NCBI GenBank assembly: GCA_049287505.1
Contig: JBAQFY010000218.1
Location: forward strand, 1 to 16,036
Direction of reading: 5' to 3'
Source: NIOZ-UU13 sp049287505
Lineage (GTDB): Bacteria; Planctomycetota; Phycisphaerae; Sedimentisphaerales; Anaerobacaceae
Length of the DNA stretch: 16,036 bases
In this document: piece after piece, positions 12,751 to 16,036 of the stretch
Layout: every line of letters begins with the position of its first letter
Position numbering within the stretch: position 1 is the stretch's first letter
Notes under the pieces: model-generated
What the model was told of the DNA's origin: nothing
Seen by the model: the letters and a program-made list of their open reading frames with translations, nothing else
Databases searched by the model: none
Translations under genes and position numbers: made by a program

Positions 12751-14317
12751 CCGTAATCGTGCAGCAGTACTTACAGCCGCAATACTAACAATCGTGTGTG
12801 CTATGTGTGCGTGGCTGCGGATAAAACATACGTGGATACCAGTCTTGGCTCAGGGCAGCAGGGCCTGGCGTTTGACATACGATATAAGCTTTTCCTCCGC
12901 AACAGGGGGAAAAATCCAAATCGCCATTCCGGACAGTACGCCATATAGTCGCCTCTTCCGAGAGACTTTTTCACATCAGGGGATTTGGGTGGATTTGCTG
13001 CAGAACAAGAGAACCCAGGGGCGCGAAGCGTCGGTTGTATCGATGGCGGGTAATAAAAAAGGGCGGTTTCTTGCACACTTCGATATACATCTGAAACCCA
13101 ACCGGCAATCAAAGTTGCCACCCGTCGAAGAAAAAATGCCGGCTGATAACAGGGCTTACTATCTGCGTACCGAAAAAGATTTTCAAATAACCAGTCCGAA
13201 GCTTTCGGATATTATGAATCAGCTCACCAATCAGAAAACGACGAAAACTGAACTATTAAGCCGTATCTTCGATTACTGTGCAGAAAATATCGTCAAAAAA
13301 GAAAAAGGCACATTCGAAGATGCTATGAACACTCTGGAGCACGGTATTGGAAACACGCTGGGCCGGGCACGGGCAATGGTAGCTCTGTGCCGGGAATCCA
13401 AAATACCCGCACGGGTGGTAGCCGGATTCATTCTTGAAAATACTCAAGAAGCCCAGGTGCACTATTGGGTTGAAGCATTCTCCCAAAAAAAATGGCTGTC
13501 TTACGACCCTGAGAACGGTTATTCCGCCCAACTGCCGGTTACCTTTCTGCCTATAAGCCGTGACAGCATCGACATCGTCAGAGGTCCCGAGACTCTTATC
13601 TATCAATCCAGGTACTCTATAAGGCGACTGCTTCCTCCTAATTCTTTCGTTTCATCACAAGACAGTCAGTTATGGAACATTATTGATTTGACAAGATTAC
13701 CGCCGAGTATGCAGGAAATAGTATCCCTGATACTTCTTTTGCCCATAGCAGCACTTATAACAACAATCTTTCGAAATATCATCGGCATACAAACCTTTGG
13801 CACCTTCACACCAAGCCTGATTGCGCTGAGCTTCATTCATGCCGACTGGCGTACCGGCACCCTGGTGTTCTTTATTGTCCTGAGTGTCGGCATATCGGCA
13901 CGATGGCTCCTGAACAAACTGCAGCTTCTCATGGTAGCTCGACTTAGCATCATTCTTACCCTGGCGGTGTTGTGCTTGGTTTTGGCGGTATCAGTTTTAG
14001 ACTACCTGAGTTTGACGCCCAGTGCCAGCGCCGTATTGTTGCCGATTGTCATATTGACAATGATGATTGAGCGATTCAACATCATAGCAGAAGAAGATAG
14101 TCTGCCAAATGCCTTAAAAATGTTTGCTACAACTATATTAGTGGCGGTATGTTGTTTTCTGGTAATGAAAGTGGAGCTGATTAACAGGCTGGCCTTGATA
14201 TTTCCTGAGGTGCAGTTATTTAACGTAGCAGTTCTTTTACTGATAGGACGTTATTCAGGGTACCGGCTCAGTGAAATTTGGCGGTTTCGTGATATAACAA
14301 AAATACCCTTTAGTTGA
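12743..14317 (+). CDS. Inactive transglutaminase-like domain fused to seven transmembrane helices
   Basis: 524 residues. An N-terminal helix (about 7-26) anchors an extracytoplasmic region of about 300 residues, followed by seven hydrophobic segments (about 327-344, 348-365, 372-390, 399-419, 428-445, 457-475 and 483-504). A transglutaminase-like core lies at 165-260: GRARAMVALCRESKIPARVVAGF, then VHYWVEAF with His240 and LSYDPENGY with Asp255. The position of the catalytic Cys, eight residues before VAL, is Thr205, so the domain should not be catalytic. The phrase IGIQTFGTFTPSLIAL (348-363) is typical of the 7TM-transglutaminase family, which is known as inactive and is linked in operons to ATP-grasp ligases. 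It starts inside the stop region of the protease gene and ends ten bases before the ATP-grasp gene, so all three are probably one transcript. Likely role: membrane receptor or carrier for a peptide-like product. Confidence 0.88.
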   Translation: MINRNRAAVLTAAILTIVCAMCAWLRIKHTWIPVLAQGSRAWRLTYDISFSSATGGKIQIAIPDSTPYSRLFRETFSHQGIWVDLLQNKRTQGREASVVSMAGNKKGRFLAHFDIHLKPNRQSKLPPVEEKMPADNRAYYLRTEKDFQITSPKLSDIMNQLTNQKTTKTELLSRIFDYCAENIVKKEKGTFEDAMNTLEHGIGNTLGRARAMVALCRESKIPARVVAGFILENTQEAQVHYWVEAFSQKKWLSYDPENGYSAQLPVTFLPISRDSIDIVRGPETLIYQSRYSIRRLLPPNSFVSSQDSQLWNIIDLTRLPPSMQEIVSLILLLPIAALITTIFRNIIGIQTFGTFTPSLIALSFIHADWRTGTLVFFIVLSVGISARWLLNKLQLLMVARLSIILTLAVLCLVLAVSVLDYLSLTPSASAVLLPIVILTMMIERFNIIAEEDSLPNALKMFATTILVAVCCFLVMKVELINRLALIFPEVQLFNVAVLLLIGRYSGYRLSEIWRFRDITKIPFS

Positions 14318-14326
14318 GAGGTCCGG

Positions 14327-15244
14327 ATGGTTCGCCCAGGTAAATTCCCTTTTTGGTCATGGCCTTCAGAGCTCAGGCAAAATAGAATTATGGGCATAAA
14401 CTCTCGTAACATCGAGCTCATATTTCCATCGAATCCCCGTGCCAATTACGCGCAGGTTGACAATAAAGCCCTGACAAAAAAGTTATGTGAATCACGGCAT
14501 ATACCGGCACCCGAGACCTACGCGTTAATCCGGCGTTTCGGAGATATAAAAAAAAGCATAGACCTTCTATTCAGCCTATCAAGCTTTGTCATCAAACCAA
14601 CACGTGGAGCAGGAGGTCGAGGTATTATGGTTATAGCCGATAGAAAAGGCAGAGAGTTTAAAAACACCAAAGGAGAGCTGTTCTCTCTGGAACAGATAAG
14701 ATATCACATCTCGACCATACTATCCGGGCTTTACTCGCTTAGCGGACAGCCTGACCAGGCAATGGTAGAAAAACTCATCGAACCTCATCCTGTGTTTAAC
14801 GGGCTTACGGTTGCCGGCACGCCGGACATCCGCATAATAATCTACAAAACTACACCCATAATGTGTATGCTCCGTCTGCCCACAAAATTGTCGAAGGGAC
14901 GGGCCAACCTGCATCAGGGAGCTGCGGGTGTTGGCATAGACCTTGAAACAGGAATAACATACGGCGGGGTTTGGCGCGACCGTTTGTTTGACGTTCATCC
15001 CGATACGGGAGCTTCTCTGGGCGGAGTTATGATACCGAGGTGGAGAAATGTGCTGACAATAGCAACGCAGCTTAGCTGTGCGATTGGTCTGAAATATGTG
15101 GGGGTGGATGTTCTGCTGGATGCCGAAGACGGCCCGTTGATACTGGAGGCTAATGCCCGGCCGGGCCTGTCTATTCAAATTGCTAATCGCTGTGGGCTTT
15201 GGACAAGACTTAGAGAAACAAATCTCAAATTAAGCCTTTCCTGA
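14327..15244 (+). CDS. ATP-grasp ligase, alpha-L-glutamate ligase-related
   Basis: 305 residues, cytoplasmic, without signal or membrane segments. It belongs to the RimK-related ATP-grasp proteins annotated as alpha-L-glutamate ligase-like, which join a carboxylate to an amine using ATP. Visible features: INSRNIELIFPSNPRANYAQVDNK (24-47) typical of this subgroup; FVIKPTRGAGGRGIMVI (87-103) with nucleotide-binding Lys90 and the glycine loop; TPDIRIIIYK (165-174); RANLHQGAAGVGID (192-205); and VGVDVLLD...LILEANARPG (258-280) with the metal-binding Glu274 and Asn276. The start follows GAGAGG, which overlaps the stop region of the 7TM gene. The substrate is unknown; polyglutamylation or small peptide synthesis would be expected by family. 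No terminator is evident after it. Confidence 0.88.
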   Translation: MVRPGKFPFWSWPSELRQNRIMGINSRNIELIFPSNPRANYAQVDNKALTKKLCESRHIPAPETYALIRRFGDIKKSIDLLFSLSSFVIKPTRGAGGRGIMVIADRKGREFKNTKGELFSLEQIRYHISTILSGLYSLSGQPDQAMVEKLIEPHPVFNGLTVAGTPDIRIIIYKTTPIMCMLRLPTKLSKGRANLHQGAAGVGIDLETGITYGGVWRDRLFDVHPDTGASLGGVMIPRWRNVLTIATQLSCAIGLKYVGVDVLLDAEDGPLILEANARPGLSIQIANRCGLWTRLRETNLKLSLS

Positions 15245-15309
15245 GCCAGGCAAATAGAGCATCAAGAATAATCGCAAAATCTTCTCTTTCACTTCGAGCC
15301 CAATATACG

Positions 15310-15315
15310 TATAAT
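15310..15315 (+). promoter_or_regulatory. Candidate -10 box for hisC
   Basis: A perfect TATAAT lies 114 bases before the hisC start. The -35 region at the expected distance (TTTCAC, 15287-15292) is poor. It is the only promoter-like motif in the 184-bp gap between the ATP-grasp gene and hisC and would make hisC independent of the upstream operon. Confidence 0.3.
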
Positions 15316-15324
15316 CTCAAAGAA

Positions 15325-15357
15325 GTGCATAAGCTATAAGTGCACAAGAGCATAAGT
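15325..15357. repeat. GTGCATAAG-type direct repeats before hisC
   Basis: The spacer contains AGTGCATAAG, AGTGCACAAG and GAGCATAAG within about 33 bases, a degenerate direct repeat. It looks like a simple intergenic repeat similar in style to those before pgk and rpe. Binding by a regulator is possible but not supported. Confidence 0.35.
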
Positions 15358-15428
15358 CAAAAAGGAAAAGAATTGGCCACGGAAGAGCCCGAAAAGGAAC
15401 AGATGCTGCATTTGTTTTGGGGCAGATA

Positions 15429-16036
15429 ATGGGTTATTTTCGGACAAATATCGAAAAAGTAAAAGGTTACGAGCCGGGATTTCAGCCAAAAGAAATGGAC
15501 GTGATAAAGCTGAATACCAATGAGAATCCGTATCCGCCAACGCCTGCGGTAATGAAGGTGTTAGCTGAAATCAGCGCAGAGCAACTTCGCCGATACCCTG
15601 ACCCGATTGGAAATAAATTCCGGGAGGCTGCGGCGGAAGTTGATGGTGTGCAGCCCGAAAATATTATGTGCTGCAACGGGGGAGATGAGCTGTTGACTAT
15701 CGCTTTTCGTGCTTTTTGTGATGAGAATCGGCCTGTTGCATATCCTGTTCCGACGTATTCACTTTATCCGGTATTGGCTAAATTGCAAAATTGTAAAGCA
15801 ATTGAGGTTCCATTCGATGACGAATTCAACCTGCCGGCCAAGTTGACAAAAACCGATGCGGCTTTGACCATTGTTTGCAATCCGAATGCGCCTAACGGCA
15901 GCTTTATAAGCATCGAGGAGATGGCTTCGTTGGCAGATGAATTGAGTGGAATATTGCTGATTGATGAGGCTTACGTGGACTTTGCCGAGGCCAATTGCAC
16001 GGGGCTGGTTAAAGACTTCGACAATGTGATTATACT
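15429..16036 (+). CDS. hisC: Histidinol-phosphate aminotransferase, 5' part
   Basis: 202 codons are visible; the gene continues past the window end. HisC is a PLP enzyme that converts imidazole acetol phosphate and glutamate to histidinol phosphate in histidine biosynthesis. The frame reads MGYFRTNIEKVKGYEPG, then KLNTNENPYPP (27-37), a class I/II aminotransferase N-terminal motif, LRRYPDP (53-59), NGGDELLTIAFRAF (83-96), PTYSLYP (108-114), IVCNPNAPNGS (147-157) and ILLIDEAYVDF (174-184) with the Asp that contacts the PLP ring nitrogen. The PLP lysine would lie downstream. The start is the ATG at 15429; the preceding GGGGC is a weak ribosome binding site, and no better in-frame start exists. 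Related aromatic aminotransferases share these motifs, but the length and order fit HisC. Confidence 0.9.
   Translation, partial: MGYFRTNIEKVKGYEPGFQPKEMDVIKLNTNENPYPPTPAVMKVLAEISAEQLRRYPDPIGNKFREAAAEVDGVQPENIMCCNGGDELLTIAFRAFCDENRPVAYPVPTYSLYPVLAKLQNCKAIEVPFDDEFNLPAKLTKTDAALTIVCNPNAPNGSFISIEEMASLADELSGILLIDEAYVDFAEANCTGLVKDFDNVII

Overview
The window reads as chromosomal DNA of intermediate GC, probably from a Planctomycetota bacterium of the class Phycisphaerae. This is an inference from three things: a large secreted protein built of repeated DVYFG...YYWRVDE modules typical of that group, a Tat-exported TIM-barrel-type protein with a TRRDFLKKS signal, and intergenic regions full of small dispersed palindromes. 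No rRNA, tRNA, CRISPR array, transposase or phage gene was seen.

Layout. Positions 1-5065 are read from the minus strand: the 5' end of a Tat-signal sugar-phosphate isomerase/epimerase-like gene, a divergent murG, and a 990-residue secreted multidomain adhesin or carbohydrate-binding protein. A 713-bp divergent spacer holds a good sigma70-like promoter. From 5779 everything runs on the plus strand. First comes a central-metabolism run: gap, pgk, two possible small ORFs, rpe and accD. Next is a tight three-gene operon (10267-15244) encoding an exported C25/gingipain-like caspase-fold protease, an inactive transglutaminase fused to seven membrane helices, and an ATP-grasp ligase related to alpha-L-glutamate ligases. 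The window ends inside hisC.

The three-gene operon is the most interesting system. Transglutaminase-7TM plus ATP-grasp pairs are known as predicted peptide-modification systems, often with a different (zinc/aspartyl-like) protease. Here the protease slot holds a C25-like protein, and its N-terminal part resembles cell-wall-binding type 2 repeats. A plausible reading is an envelope system in which the ATP-grasp enzyme makes or ligates a peptide or amide in the cytoplasm, the 7TM protein binds or passes it on through a non-catalytic transglutaminase fold, and the exported protease acts outside. The substrate cannot be read from the sequence.

The second theme is repeats. At least five kinds of small palindrome occur. 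One, with core CCCGTCTTCGACGGG, is present three times within 2.7 kb, each time inside a reading frame: the C-terminus of Rpe and two places in the protease. Another pairs a hairpin with a following GCTAAATA box directly upstream of both pgk and accD.
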